Of a DNA stretch of 56,597 nucleotides, positions 1-7,538 are shown piece after piece. Source of the stretch: an uncultured beta proteobacterium. Its GTDB lineage: Bacteria > Pseudomonadota > Gammaproteobacteria > Burkholderiales > Rhodocyclaceae. How positions within the stretch are numbered: position 1 is the stretch's first letter; the number at the start of each line of letters is the position of its first letter. The stretch is taken from positions 1 to 56,597 of the forward strand of contig CAIVQO010000005.1 in assembly GCA_903908065.1 (NCBI GenBank), in the 5' to 3' direction. A program made the position numbers and the translations under genes. The notes beneath the pieces are model-generated. The model was not told the DNA's origin. It worked only from the letters and a program-made list of their open reading frames with translations, and did no database searches.

Positions 1-23
1 ACTTCGTACTTGGCGCTGCTCAT
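1..23 (-). CDS. 5' end of an unidentified gene following livF
   Basis: Only the first seven codons (MSSAKYE) lie in the window; the gene runs off the left edge. The start is supported by an AAGGAG Shine-Dalgarno sequence seven bases upstream of the ATG. It follows livF on the same strand after about 40 bases, so it is probably the next gene of the liv operon. In related bacteria an acyl-CoA ligase often follows such transporters, but seven residues cannot show this. Confidence 0.6.
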
Positions 24-63
24 GCGTGCTCCTTGCGGATGGTGTTGTGCGGTGGGTCGAAAA

Positions 64-783
64 TCATACTTCCAGCCATTCCTTGCGGATCGCGGCGTTG
101 TTCTTGAGGTCGGCGGGCGTGCCTTCGAAGACGATGCGGCCGTGGCCCATGAGGTAGAGCCGCTCGGAAATGTCGAGCGCGATGGCCAGCTTCTGTTCGA
201 TCAGCAGGATGGAGATGCCGCGCTTCTTCACCTCCTGCAGGAATTCGCCGACCAGTTCGACGATCTTCGGCGCCAGGCCTTCGGTCGGCTCGTCGATCAT
301 GACGAAGTCGGGGTCGCCCATCAGGGTGCGGCACAGGGTCAGCATCTGCTGCTCGCCGCCGGAGAGCACGCCGCCGGGCGTGCCGTCGCGTTCCTTGAGG
401 CGCGGGAACAGCGCGTACATGTCTTCGATGCTCCAGCGGCCGACGGCGCGCGGGTCCTTGACGCCGAGCATCAGGTTCTGGCGAACCGTGAGGTCGGGGA
501 AGATGTCGCGGTTTTCCGGCACCAGGCCGATGCCGAGGCGGGCGATTTCGTAGGCCTTCATGCCGAGGATCTCGCGGCCCTTGAAGCGGACGCTGCCCTT
601 GGCCACCACCTGGCCCATCACCGCCTTGGCCGTGGTCGAGCGGCCGACACCGTTGCGCCCGAGCAGGCAGACGATCTCGCCTTGCTTGACGTGCAGGTTG
701 ACCCCGTGCAGGACGTGGCTCTTGCCGTAGTAGCCGTGGAGGTCGGCAATTTCCAGCATCGGGTTGGAGGCGGCATCAGTCAT
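64..783 (-). CDS. livF: Branched-chain amino acid type ABC transporter, ATP-binding protein LivF
   Basis: One of the two cytoplasmic ATPases that power a LivKHMGF-type importer. The protein has 239 residues, the usual length. The ABC signature is LSGGEQQ, Walker B is FVMIDEPTEGL (the LivF-type ending) and the H-loop position is in LLIEQK. The Walker A loop reads GRNGVGRST, so the usual catalytic lysine of GxxGxGK(S/T) is arginine. The start ATG overlaps the end of livG by eight bases, which implies translational coupling. Family assignment is firm. The ligand (branched-chain amino acid, amide, urea or an aromatic acid) cannot be read from this subunit. Confidence 0.93.
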   Translation of the reverse strand: MTDAASNPMLEIADLHGYYGKSHVLHGVNLHVKQGEIVCLLGRNGVGRSTTAKAVMGQVVAKGSVRFKGREILGMKAYEIARLGIGLVPENRDIFPDLTVRQNLMLGVKDPRAVGRWSIEDMYALFPRLKERDGTPGGVLSGGEQQMLTLCRTLMGDPDFVMIDEPTEGLAPKIVELVGEFLQEVKKRGISILLIEQKLAIALDISERLYLMGHGRIVFEGTPADLKNNAAIRKEWLEV

Positions 784-1534
784 GATTCAAACTCGTCCCC
801 AGGTAGGCTTCCTGCACCGCGGCATTGCAGCGGATCGCGGCCGGCGTGTCGGTGGCGATGATCTGTCCATAGACCAGCACCGAGATGCGGTCGGCCAGGC
901 CGAACACCACGCCCATGTCGTGCTCGACCATGACCAGGGTCTTGCCCTCGGTGACGCGGCGGATCAGCGCCACGGCTTCCTCGGTCTCGGTGTTGCTCAT
1001 GCCGGCGGTCGGCTCGTCGAGCAGGATCACATCGGCGCCGCTGGCGATGGTGATGCCGATTTCCAGCGCACGCTGCTCGGCATAGGAAAGGATGCCGGCC
1101 GGCGTGTCGCGCCGCTTGCCGAGGCCGATGTCTTCCATCACCTGCTCGGCGCGCAGGCGCGCATCCTTGAGGCTGGCCAGGCGCTGCCAGAAGGAATAGC
1201 GGTAGCCCAGCGACCACAGCACGGCGCAGCGCAGGTTCTCGAACACCGAGAGGTTGTGGAAGATGTTGGTGATCTGGAAGCTGCGCGAGAGGCCCTTGCG
1301 GTTGATCTGGAAGGGCTTGAGGCCGACCACATTCTCGCCCTTCAGCTCGATGGCGCCGGAACTGAAAGGCAGGCGCGCGCTGATCAGGTGGAACAGCGTG
1401 GACTTGCCGGCGCCGTTGGGGCCGATGATGGCGTGGCGCTCGCCGCGATGGATGTCGAGGTCGACGCCGCGGATGATTTCGCTGGCGCCGAAGTTCTTCT
1501 TCAGGCCCTGGATGCGAATCGCGGGGGAAGTCAT
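776..1534 (-). CDS. livG: Branched-chain amino acid type ABC transporter, ATP-binding protein LivG
   Basis: Second ATPase of the importer, 252 residues. Walker A is intact (GPNGAGKST), followed by the Q-loop in SRSFQITNIF, the signature-like LSYAEQRALE and Walker B VILLDEPTAGM. The LSYAEQR signature and the PTAGM ending are typical of LivG. The chosen ATG overlaps the livM stop as ATGA; longer in-frame readings upstream would run through livM. With livF carrying a Walker A arginine, this subunit supplies the only canonical P-loop of the pair. Confidence 0.94.
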   Translation of the reverse strand: MTSPAIRIQGLKKNFGASEIIRGVDLDIHRGERHAIIGPNGAGKSTLFHLISARLPFSSGAIELKGENVVGLKPFQINRKGLSRSFQITNIFHNLSVFENLRCAVLWSLGYRYSFWQRLASLKDARLRAEQVMEDIGLGKRRDTPAGILSYAEQRALEIGITIASGADVILLDEPTAGMSNTETEEAVALIRRVTEGKTLVMVEHDMGVVFGLADRISVLVYGQIIATDTPAAIRCNAAVQEAYLGTSLNHD

Positions 1535-2808
1535 TGCTTGTCCCCATGCAGGGTGGCCAGCGTGGCGTTCCAGGCGACGCCGAGGCGGCCGCCGATCCAG
1601 CGCGTGAGCATCAGGCCGATGCCGGTGACGGCCAGCGCGGTGAGCCAGGGGCCGGGGGCATTGAGGTGCAATTGCATGCCCAGCACCTTGGTCGCCGTGT
1701 CGCCGGCGCCGACTCCTGCGTCGCCGCTGAGCAGGGCGTAGCCGAGTTCGATCAGCCCCACCAGCCCGGCCAGCAGCACCAGCACCGGCAGCGCTACCGC
1801 GAGGTAGTGCGGCAGCATGCGGCGGAACAATCCGGCCTGCCACAGCGCGCGCTGCACCGCGATCAGGCTGGCGATGCCGCCCGGCGCTACCAGCACCATG
1901 AAGAGGAAGAAGAGGCCGAAGTAGAGCAGCCAGGCGTGGGTCATGCCGCCGATCACGATCTGCATCACGGTGACCAGGATCGCGCCGATGATCGGCCCGT
2001 AGAAAAAGCCGATGCCGCCGACGAAGGCGATCAGCAGCACGACGCCCGAGGTGTGGGCGTTCAGCGTTTCGGCGGTGACGATCTCGTAGTTCAGCGCCGA
2101 GAGCCCGCCGGCGATGCCGGCGAAGAAGCCGGAGAGGATCACCATCAGGAAGCGCACGCGCTCGGTGTCGTAGCCGACGAACTCGGCGCGCTCGGGGTTG
2201 TCGCGCACGGCGTTGGCGATGCGTCCCAGCGGCGTTTGCGTCAGGGCGAACATGGCGACGGTGCAGGCGAAGGCCCACAGCACGATGAGGCCGTACATCT
2301 CGACCTGCGGGCCCCAGCTGAAGCCGAGGACGGTTTCCTTGCCGACCACCCGGTTGCCCGAGACGCCGCCTTCGCCGCCGAACACGGCGGGAAACATCAG
2401 CGAACAGGCGGCGACCATTTCGCCGATGCCGAGCGTGATCATGGCGAAGGTGGTGCCCGCCTTGCGCGTCGTCACGTAGCCGAGCAGCACGCCCGCGGCC
2501 AGGCCGGCCAGTCCGCCGGCGAACGGCAGCAGCGCGGTGGTCAGCGGCCCGCCGCCTTTGCCGATGGCATTCAGCAGGTGCATGGTGGCGAAGGCGCCGA
2601 GGCCGTAGTACACCGCATGGCCGAAGGAGAGCAGGCCGGTCTGGCCGAGCAGCATGTTGTAGGAGAGCGAGAACACCACCATGATGCCGATCTGGCACAG
2701 CAGCGAGATGACGAAGCCGCTCTTGAGCACCAGCGGCAGGGCGAAGGCCAGCGCCAGGCAGCCGCCCCAGACCGCCAGGCGGCCGCGAGAGAGGAGCGCC
2801 GGATTCAT
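1531..2808 (-). CDS. livM: Branched-chain amino acid type ABC transporter permease LivM
   Basis: Inner-membrane permease, 425 residues, with many hydrophobic helices and the LivM-type segments SLSYNMLLGQTGLLSFGHA near residue 50 and GRIANAVRDNPERAEF near residue 185. After the permease core (about residue 310) there is an extra segment of about 110 residues with two further hydrophobic stretches. A copy of the dispersed 25-bp repeat is read there in frame as GVGAGDTAT (about residues 365-373). It overlaps livH upstream and livG downstream by four bases each. The permease assignment is firm; the role of the C-terminal extension is unknown. Confidence 0.92.
   Translation of the reverse strand: MNPALLSRGRLAVWGGCLALAFALPLVLKSGFVISLLCQIGIMVVFSLSYNMLLGQTGLLSFGHAVYYGLGAFATMHLLNAIGKGGGPLTTALLPFAGGLAGLAAGVLLGYVTTRKAGTTFAMITLGIGEMVAACSLMFPAVFGGEGGVSGNRVVGKETVLGFSWGPQVEMYGLIVLWAFACTVAMFALTQTPLGRIANAVRDNPERAEFVGYDTERVRFLMVILSGFFAGIAGGLSALNYEIVTAETLNAHTSGVVLLIAFVGGIGFFYGPIIGAILVTVMQIVIGGMTHAWLLYFGLFFLFMVLVAPGGIASLIAVQRALWQAGLFRRMLPHYLAVALPVLVLLAGLVGLIELGYALLSGDAGVGAGDTATKVLGMQLHLNAPGPWLTALAVTGIGLMLTRWIGGRLGVAWNATLATLHGDKQ
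1691..1715 (-). repeat. Dispersed 25-bp repeat, copy 1 (inside livM)
   Basis: On the minus strand it reads GAGTCGGCGCCGGC then GACACGGCGAC, differing from the commonest form at only a few positions. It lies in the sense direction of livM and is translated as VGAGDTAT. The ends GTCGgCG and CGgCGAC form an imperfect inverted repeat. Confidence 0.8.
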
Positions 2809-3743
2809 GACTCGCGCGATCCCATCAGGCCGCGTGGGCGGAAGATCAGGATCGCCACCATCAGCAGGTAGGGTAGCACCGGTGCCAGCTGGGTGATGGT
2901 GAGGCGCGCGACCTGCGATCCGTCGGGCAGGGTGATGCCGACCAGGGCGAAGACGTCAGTGATCGAGATCGACAGCGCTACCGAGAAGGTCTGGATGCAG
3001 CCTATCAGGAGCGAGGCGATGAAGGCCCCGCCCAGCGAGCCGAGGCCGCCGACGACGACGATGACGAAGACGATGCTGCCCACTGCCGCCGCCATGCCTG
3101 GCTCGGTGATGAAGGCATTGCCGCCGATGACGCCGGCCAGCCCGGCCAGCGCCGTGCCGCCGCCGAATACCAGCATGAAGATGCGCGGCACGTTGTGGCC
3201 CAAGGCTTCGACCATGTCCGGCTTGGTCAGCGCGGCCTGGATGATGAGGCCGATGCGGGTGCGCGTCAGCAGCGCGTAGAGGGCTACCAGCATGCCGACC
3301 GAAACCAGCATCATGAAGCCCTTGTAGATCGGGAAGTCGGTGCCGAACAGGGTGAACAGCGCGCCGTCGAGTTCGACCGGGATCTTGTAATCGACTGAAG
3401 ACTTGCCCCAGATCAGGTGCACCAGTTCCTCGACCACGAAGGCTAGGCCGAAGGTGAACAGCAGTTCGGCGACGTGGCCGAAGCGGTGGGCGCGGCGCAG
3501 GCCGTAGCGCTCGATTAGCGCACCGACGGCGCCGACCAGCAGCGGCGCCACCAGCAGACCGGGCCAGAAGCCGACCCAGGTGCTGATTTGGTAGGCGAAG
3601 TAGGCGCCCAGCATGTAGAAGCTGGCATGGGCGAAATTGAGGATGCCCATCATGCTGAAAATCAGCGTCAGGCCGCTAGACAGCATGAACAACAGCAGGC
3701 CGTAGGTGATGCCATTCAGGAGCGAGATGGCGACGAATTCCAA
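2805..3743 (-). CDS. livH: Branched-chain amino acid type ABC transporter permease LivH
   Basis: The second inner-membrane permease, 312 residues. It opens with the typical LivH pattern of a membrane helix followed by GLTLIFSMMGILNFAHASFY. Central GxxxLAGLAGVIGG and VVGGLGSLGGAF motifs are the LivH coupling region. The stop overlaps the livM start by ATGA. It lies 82 bases after livK across a strong hairpin, so livHMGF may be expressed at a lower level than livK. Family assignment is firm. Confidence 0.94.
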   Translation of the reverse strand: MEFVAISLLNGITYGLLLFMLSSGLTLIFSMMGILNFAHASFYMLGAYFAYQISTWVGFWPGLLVAPLLVGAVGALIERYGLRRAHRFGHVAELLFTFGLAFVVEELVHLIWGKSSVDYKIPVELDGALFTLFGTDFPIYKGFMMLVSVGMLVALYALLTRTRIGLIIQAALTKPDMVEALGHNVPRIFMLVFGGGTALAGLAGVIGGNAFITEPGMAAAVGSIVFVIVVVGGLGSLGGAFIASLLIGCIQTFSVALSISITDVFALVGITLPDGSQVARLTITQLAPVLPYLLMVAILIFRPRGLMGSRES

Positions 3744-3778
3744 GGCGATTCCTCGTGGGCTGGGCGTTGCAGAAAACG

Positions 3779-3801
3779 CCGGAGGCCGTCACGGCCTCCG
3801 G
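3779..3801 (-). terminator. Terminator-like hairpin between livK and livH
   Basis: A perfect 10-bp stem, CCGGAGGCCG and CGGCCTCCGG around a 3-base loop, lies 25 bases after the livK stop. On the minus strand it is followed by CGTTTT. This is the arrangement of an intrinsic terminator or 3'-stabilising hairpin. Because livH follows in the same direction it probably acts as a partial terminator. Confidence 0.7.
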
Positions 3802-3825
3802 ATGCCAGGGTCAGGCACGCCCGGT

Positions 3826-5064
3826 TCAGGGCCGCGACATGATGCAGGCGGTCGGCAGCTGGGAATCCCGCTGCGACACCGAGGCGACGGTCTTCCAGCC
3901 GAAGCCGGTGCCTTCCGAATCATGCTTCACGGTCTTGCCGTCGGCCTTGGCGAACACCGAGATGTAGAGCGGCTGCATCAGCTGGTGGTCGCTCTTGCGC
4001 ATCCATACCTCGCCGTTCTCGGCCGGGAAGCGCATGTCTTCCAGGGCTAGGGCCACGGCCTTCGGGTCGGTGCTCTTGGCGGTGTTCATCGCCTTGGCCA
4101 CCATCTCGACCATGGTGTTGACGCGCAGGTAGTAGAACCAGACGCCGGGGTACTTCTTGTTGAAGTCAAGGGCGAACTTCTCCGTGCTCTTGGTCGGCAC
4201 GTTCATGTGCCATTCGGTGAGCTGCAGCACCTTGTTCTCGCCCGAGGCGCCCATCGCCTGCGGCGTGCCGAGGCCGCCGGCGTAGTAGGTGAAGAAGCGC
4301 GCCGTGAGGCCGGCGTCCTTGGCGGCCTTGACCAGCAGCGAGAGGTCGTTGCCCCAGTTGCCGGTGATCACGGTGTCGGCGCCGGAGGCCTTGATCTTGG
4401 CGATGTAGGGGGCGAAATCCTTGACGCGGCCGATCGGATGCAGGTCTTCGCCGACGATCTGCACGTCCTTGCGTTTCTTGGCCAGCATTTCCTTGGCGGC
4501 CTTGGCCACCTGGTGGCCGTGGGCGTAGTCCTGGCCGATGATGAAGACCTTTTTGATCTTCTTGTCGTTTTCCATGAAGTTGGTGATGGCCTCCATCTTC
4601 ATTTCGGTGTTGGCGTCGAAGCGGAAGTGCCAGAAGCTGCATTTTTCGCCGGTCAGGGTGGGGTCGACGGCGGCGTAGTTGAAGAACAGCACGGTCTTGT
4701 CGGGATTGCGTTCGTTCCACTTGTTCACGGCATCGATCAGCGAATGCGCGGCACCGGAGCCGTTGCCCTGGGTGACATAGCGGAAGCCCTGGTCGATCGC
4801 GGCCTTGAGCTGGATCTGGGTTTCCTGCGGGCTGCCCTTGTTGTCGAAGCCGACGAATTCCAGCTTCTGGCCCATGATGCCGCCCTTCTGGTTGACCAGG
4901 ATCTCGGCAGCCTCCTTGAAGCCCTTGAGGCCGGCTTCGCCGACGTTGGCAAAGGGTCCGGAAAGCGGGTCGATGTAGGCTATCTTGACTTGGGCGTAGG
5001 CGGCGCTGCCCATCAGTGCAAGGCTTGCGGCGATGGCCAGATTGCGGAATTTGCTCTGCGTCAT
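3826..5064 (-). CDS. livK: Periplasmic ligand-binding protein of the liv-type ABC transporter
   Basis: 412 residues with a Sec signal peptide (basic MTQSKFRN, hydrophobic LAIAASLALMGS, cleavage after AYA-Q). The mature protein starts VKIAYIDPLSGPFANVGE, the hallmark of the type I periplasmic-binding-protein fold, and includes GGIMGQKLE and a VITGNWGND stretch in the hinge region. The start is fixed by GGAGGAG seven bases before the ATG and by the signal peptide; reading further upstream would cross the promoter. First gene of the operon and probably its most strongly expressed. The ligand is unknown; aromatic acids and amides are alternatives to branched-chain amino acids in this family. Confidence 0.92.
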   Translation of the reverse strand: MTQSKFRNLAIAASLALMGSAAYAQVKIAYIDPLSGPFANVGEAGLKGFKEAAEILVNQKGGIMGQKLEFVGFDNKGSPQETQIQLKAAIDQGFRYVTQGNGSGAAHSLIDAVNKWNERNPDKTVLFFNYAAVDPTLTGEKCSFWHFRFDANTEMKMEAITNFMENDKKIKKVFIIGQDYAHGHQVAKAAKEMLAKKRKDVQIVGEDLHPIGRVKDFAPYIAKIKASGADTVITGNWGNDLSLLVKAAKDAGLTARFFTYYAGGLGTPQAMGASGENKVLQLTEWHMNVPTKSTEKFALDFNKKYPGVWFYYLRVNTMVEMVAKAMNTAKSTDPKAVALALEDMRFPAENGEVWMRKSDHQLMQPLYISVFAKADGKTVKHDSEGTGFGWKTVASVSQRDSQLPTACIMSRP

Positions 5065-5118
5065 GCTGTTCTCCTCCAGGTATTGGAATGTTTTGAATCC
5101 GGCCACGCCATCCATCGG

Positions 5119-5135
5119 GTTCTGCATAGCGGAAC
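5119..5135. promoter_or_regulatory. IclR-like palindromic operator upstream of livK
   Basis: GTTCTGCATAGCGGAAC is a 17-bp inverted repeat with one mismatch (GTTCtGC / GCgGAAC). A second GTTCTG half-site begins exactly 20 bp further on, at 5139, with a weaker partner GCGAAAC ending at 5159. The form resembles operators of IclR-family regulators of aromatic catabolism. It sits just downstream of the livK -10 element, where a repressor would block transcription. The regulator itself is not in the window. Confidence 0.5.
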
Positions 5136-5157
5136 TTAGTTCTGTAATACAAGCGAA

Positions 5158-5186
5158 ACTATACTGGTAGTCCCCGCCACTGTAAA
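5158..5186 (-). promoter_or_regulatory. Sigma70-type promoter of livK
   Basis: On the minus strand TTTACA (5186-5181) is separated by exactly 17 bases from TATAGT (5163-5158), one mismatch from consensus in each box. It lies about 95 bases upstream of the livK ATG and has the right orientation. The leader between it and livK holds the palindrome at 5119-5135. Confidence 0.75.
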
Positions 5187-5368
5187 CCGCTTTTTCCGCA
5201 GGTCCCGGCGACCGGCAAGCGGTGTTGCGGCGGCCGTGCCGGTTCGATGCGGCACCGGGTAAATGCTGCACTGCGGAATCCGGCGGCGGTGGGGAACTCG
5301 GGGCTTCCCCGATGGCGTCTTGGCGCTGCTTGCCTAGAATTTCATGCCCGCCTTCCGCTCGGCAATCC

Positions 5369-6172
5369 ATGGCTTCCCGACTGTTGCCCCTGCTGTTTCT
5401 GGCCTTCCTCGCCCTGCCGGCATTCGGCGCCTGTCGCACCCATCCGCTGACGCCGCCCGACCAGGTCCGGATTGCCGACGACTCGGTGATGATCGTGGTG
5501 CACCAGTCCTCGACCTACGACGCGCGCTTTGCCACCAAGCGCGGCGTGGATGAGGCCGTGCGCTTTGCCAAGAGCCGCAAGATTCCGGTGATCTACCTGC
5601 AGGACGACACGCCGGACGAGTTCTATTTCATGGAAGACTGCTATCCCGATCACTGGGTCTTCTCGCAGGGTGGCGAGATCCGCTTCGAGGTCACCGCCTC
5701 CCATGTGTATATCGTCGGCGGCCACCTGGAACTCTGCATGTCGGCGGCGCTGCACGACATCATCTACCAGTGGTCGAAACGCTCGCCGCGGGACTTCACG
5801 GTCACCTATCTGATGGATGCCATCTATTCGAACGGAAGGATGATCGAGCCTTCCGATCCCTTTTTCGCCGATTTCGAGCGCTTCATGGGCATCGTCACTT
5901 ACGGTCGTCCGGGCGGCGAGCACTGGCCGAAGCTGAGCCTGCTGGAAACCATGGGCATCATCAAGCGCGAAGAGCACGAGCTCGACTACATCAAGAAAAT
6001 CCTGCCGCGTTGGGACCGGACCTTCCCGGCCAACTATCGTGTCGCCGTGCAGATGAACGGGTCGGTGAAGAAAGTGCTGCGCACCGCGCCGGGCTGGAAC
6101 CCGCCCACGGTCCTGTTCCAGTTCCTCGATTCCGCGCTCAGTTTGGCTGAGCCTCGCATGGACGGGTTCTGA
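5369..6172 (+). CDS. Exported protein of unknown function
   Basis: 267 residues. The chosen ATG gives a clean signal peptide (MASRLLPLLFLAFLALPAFGA) ending at a cysteine, so cleavage after FGA or lipidation is possible, although the lipobox is not canonical. The body is soluble and mixed alpha/beta (VMIVVHQSS, KIPVIYLQDD, VYIVGGHLELC) with few cysteines. I do not recognise the family. It is transcribed away from livK and ends exactly where the convergent ylqF begins its stop codon, leaving no room for a terminator between them. A TAGAAT at 5335-5340 could be its -10 box. Confidence 0.75.
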   Translation: MASRLLPLLFLAFLALPAFGACRTHPLTPPDQVRIADDSVMIVVHQSSTYDARFATKRGVDEAVRFAKSRKIPVIYLQDDTPDEFYFMEDCYPDHWVFSQGGEIRFEVTASHVYIVGGHLELCMSAALHDIIYQWSKRSPRDFTVTYLMDAIYSNGRMIEPSDPFFADFERFMGIVTYGRPGGEHWPKLSLLETMGIIKREEHELDYIKKILPRWDRTFPANYRVAVQMNGSVKKVLRTAPGWNPPTVLFQFLDSALSLAEPRMDGF

Positions 6173-7063
6173 TCAGTACTGAACGGTTGGCGCAAGTGAG
6201 GCAGCCAACATAGCGGCCCTGCTGGCCGGCGTTTCCAGGCTGATGCGCCCGAGCTTGCCGCCGCGGTAGTCGGTCAGCAGCATCATCGCCCCTTTTTCCA
6301 GGTCGAGTTCGCTGCCGTGGCGGGTGCGCGTGATGCAACCGCGCTTCCTTGCCACCGCCTCGACCACGCCGATGCCGTCCATGCCCGCCGTGGAAAAGCC
6401 GTAGCGTTGATCCAGCAGCGTAGGATAGCGCTGCAACAGCAGCGTGGCGAGGAAGGCCGCCACCTCGGAATCGATCACGGCGTTGCGACCGATGGCGTGG
6501 CTGGCCGCCAGCATGTAGCCGTCATCGTCGTGGTCGATCTTCGGCCACATCAGGCCCGGCGTGTCGGTAATGCTCATGGTCGGGCCGAGGTCCTGCGAGA
6601 GCTGCGACTTGGTCACCGCCGGCTCGTCGCCGACGGCGGCGACGCGCCGCCTGAGCAGCGCATTCATCAGCGTCGATTTGCCGACGTTGGGAATGCCCAT
6701 GATCAGCATGCGCAAGGGCTTGACGCCATCGTTGCGGTGCGGAGCGAGGGTCTTGCACAGCGCCGGCACGCGCGTGGCGTCGCCCGGCTTCTTGCAGGAG
6801 ATTGCCACGGCCTTGACGCCGGGCTGGGCATTGTAAAAATCCAGCCAGGCCCGGGTGGCCTCGGGGTCGGCCAGGTCAGCCTTGTTCAGCAGCTTGAGGC
6901 AGGGGCGTTGCCGCGCCAGGCGCAGTTCGCGGATCATCGGATTGCTGCTGGCTTCGGGCAGGCGCGCGTCGAGCACCTCGATCACCACGTCGGTCAGGGC
7001 CATGGTCTCGGCCGCCTTCTTGCGCGCCGAGGTCATGTGGCCGGGGAACCATTGAATGCTCAC
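6173..7063 (-). CDS. ylqF: YlqF/RbgA-family ribosome biogenesis GTPase
   Basis: 296-residue circularly permuted GTPase that in relatives acts in late assembly of the 50S subunit. The G motifs appear in permuted order: NKAD (G4) near residue 60, SCKKP (G5-like), GIPNVGKST (G1, P-loop), a G2 threonine in PAVTKSQ, and DTPGLMWP (G3). The N-terminal IQWFPGHM is the family hallmark. It starts with GTG, preceded by GGGGGAAAGG, and lies five bases after the S4-domain gene with which it is probably co-transcribed. Confidence 0.93.
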   Translation of the reverse strand: MSIQWFPGHMTSARKKAAETMALTDVVIEVLDARLPEASSNPMIRELRLARQRPCLKLLNKADLADPEATRAWLDFYNAQPGVKAVAISCKKPGDATRVPALCKTLAPHRNDGVKPLRMLIMGIPNVGKSTLMNALLRRRVAAVGDEPAVTKSQLSQDLGPTMSITDTPGLMWPKIDHDDDGYMLAASHAIGRNAVIDSEVAAFLATLLLQRYPTLLDQRYGFSTAGMDGIGVVEAVARKRGCITRTRHGSELDLEKGAMMLLTDYRGGKLGRISLETPASRAAMLAASLAPTVQY

Positions 7064-7067
7064 GAAA

Positions 7068-7394
7068 CTACCTTTCCCCCGGCCCCCTGCCCAAGGCAGG
7101 GGGTGACGACGGTTCGCTGCTGTGCAGCTTCGTGTCTTTGGCTGCGCCGCCTTGGGACGGCCCGGCGACGGCGCCCGCCGGCATCGTGACCAGAACCTCC
7201 TCGTTCGCTACCCGCACCGTGTTGCCCGCGCGCAACTTGCGCCGGATGCGGGTTTCCACCGCGCCGTCGACATGGACCTCGCCGCTGGCGATCAAGGCCT
7301 TTGCCGCGCCGCCGGAAGGCGCAAGCGCGAGCAGTTTGAGGAGGACATTGAGTTCGATGAACTCGCCCTGAAGCGGGAAGCGCTGTGTGGTCAT
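7068..7394 (-). CDS. Small S4-domain RNA-binding protein (YbcJ-like) with a repeat-encoded tail
   Basis: 108 residues. Residues 11-70 form a compact S4 RNA-binding domain: FIELNVLLKLLALAPSGG, then the AKALIASGEVHVDG motif that is the core of the S4 fold, and a basic RRKLRAGNTV. YbcJ-type proteins are about 70 residues long and end here. The further tail (residues 78-108, low-complexity, rich in Ser, Pro and Gly) is encoded by a hairpin-rich intergenic element, GGGCCGTCCCAAG to the G-run, that has been read through. It is followed closely by ylqF, so the pair probably serves ribosome assembly. Confidence 0.85.
   Translation of the reverse strand: MTTQRFPLQGEFIELNVLLKLLALAPSGGAAKALIASGEVHVDGAVETRIRRKLRAGNTVRVANEEVLVTMPAGAVAGPSQGGAAKDTKLHSSEPSSPPALGRGPGER
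7070..7163 (-). repeat. Hairpin-rich spacer element, copy A (inside the S4 gene)
   Basis: On the minus strand it begins GGGCCGTCCCAAG, contains GTCACCCCC and a perfect hairpin CCCCCTGCC-TTG-GGCAGGGGG, and ends in G-runs. The same start, internal GTCACCCCC and G-rich end occur in the spacer at 13309-13479. Here it forms the 3' part of a coding region. Confidence 0.6.
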
Positions 7395-7450
7395 GGGGGC
7401 TCCGGAGGCGCGGATTATAGTCGTGGCCCCCGCTGCCTCCGGCCGGAGCG

Positions 7451-7475
7451 AAAGTCGGCGCTGGCGCCACGGCGA
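7451..7475 (+). repeat. Dispersed 25-bp repeat, copy 2 (spacer)
   Basis: AAAGTCGGCGCTGGC followed by GCCACGGCGA, in the 144-base spacer between the divergent S4 gene and the gene at 7539. The rest of that spacer shows no clear promoter. Confidence 0.8.
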
Positions 7476-7538
7476 GCGTGCGGCGCCGGCAACGATCCGC
7501 ATCTGCATAATGGCGACTTTGAGCAACAGGATTCGAGC

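Noticed and set aside
1025-1055. ATCGGCGCCGCTGGCGATGG in livG, partly like the repeat
   Set aside because: It encodes ASGADVILLD, the conserved Walker B region, and lacks the ACGGCGA end.
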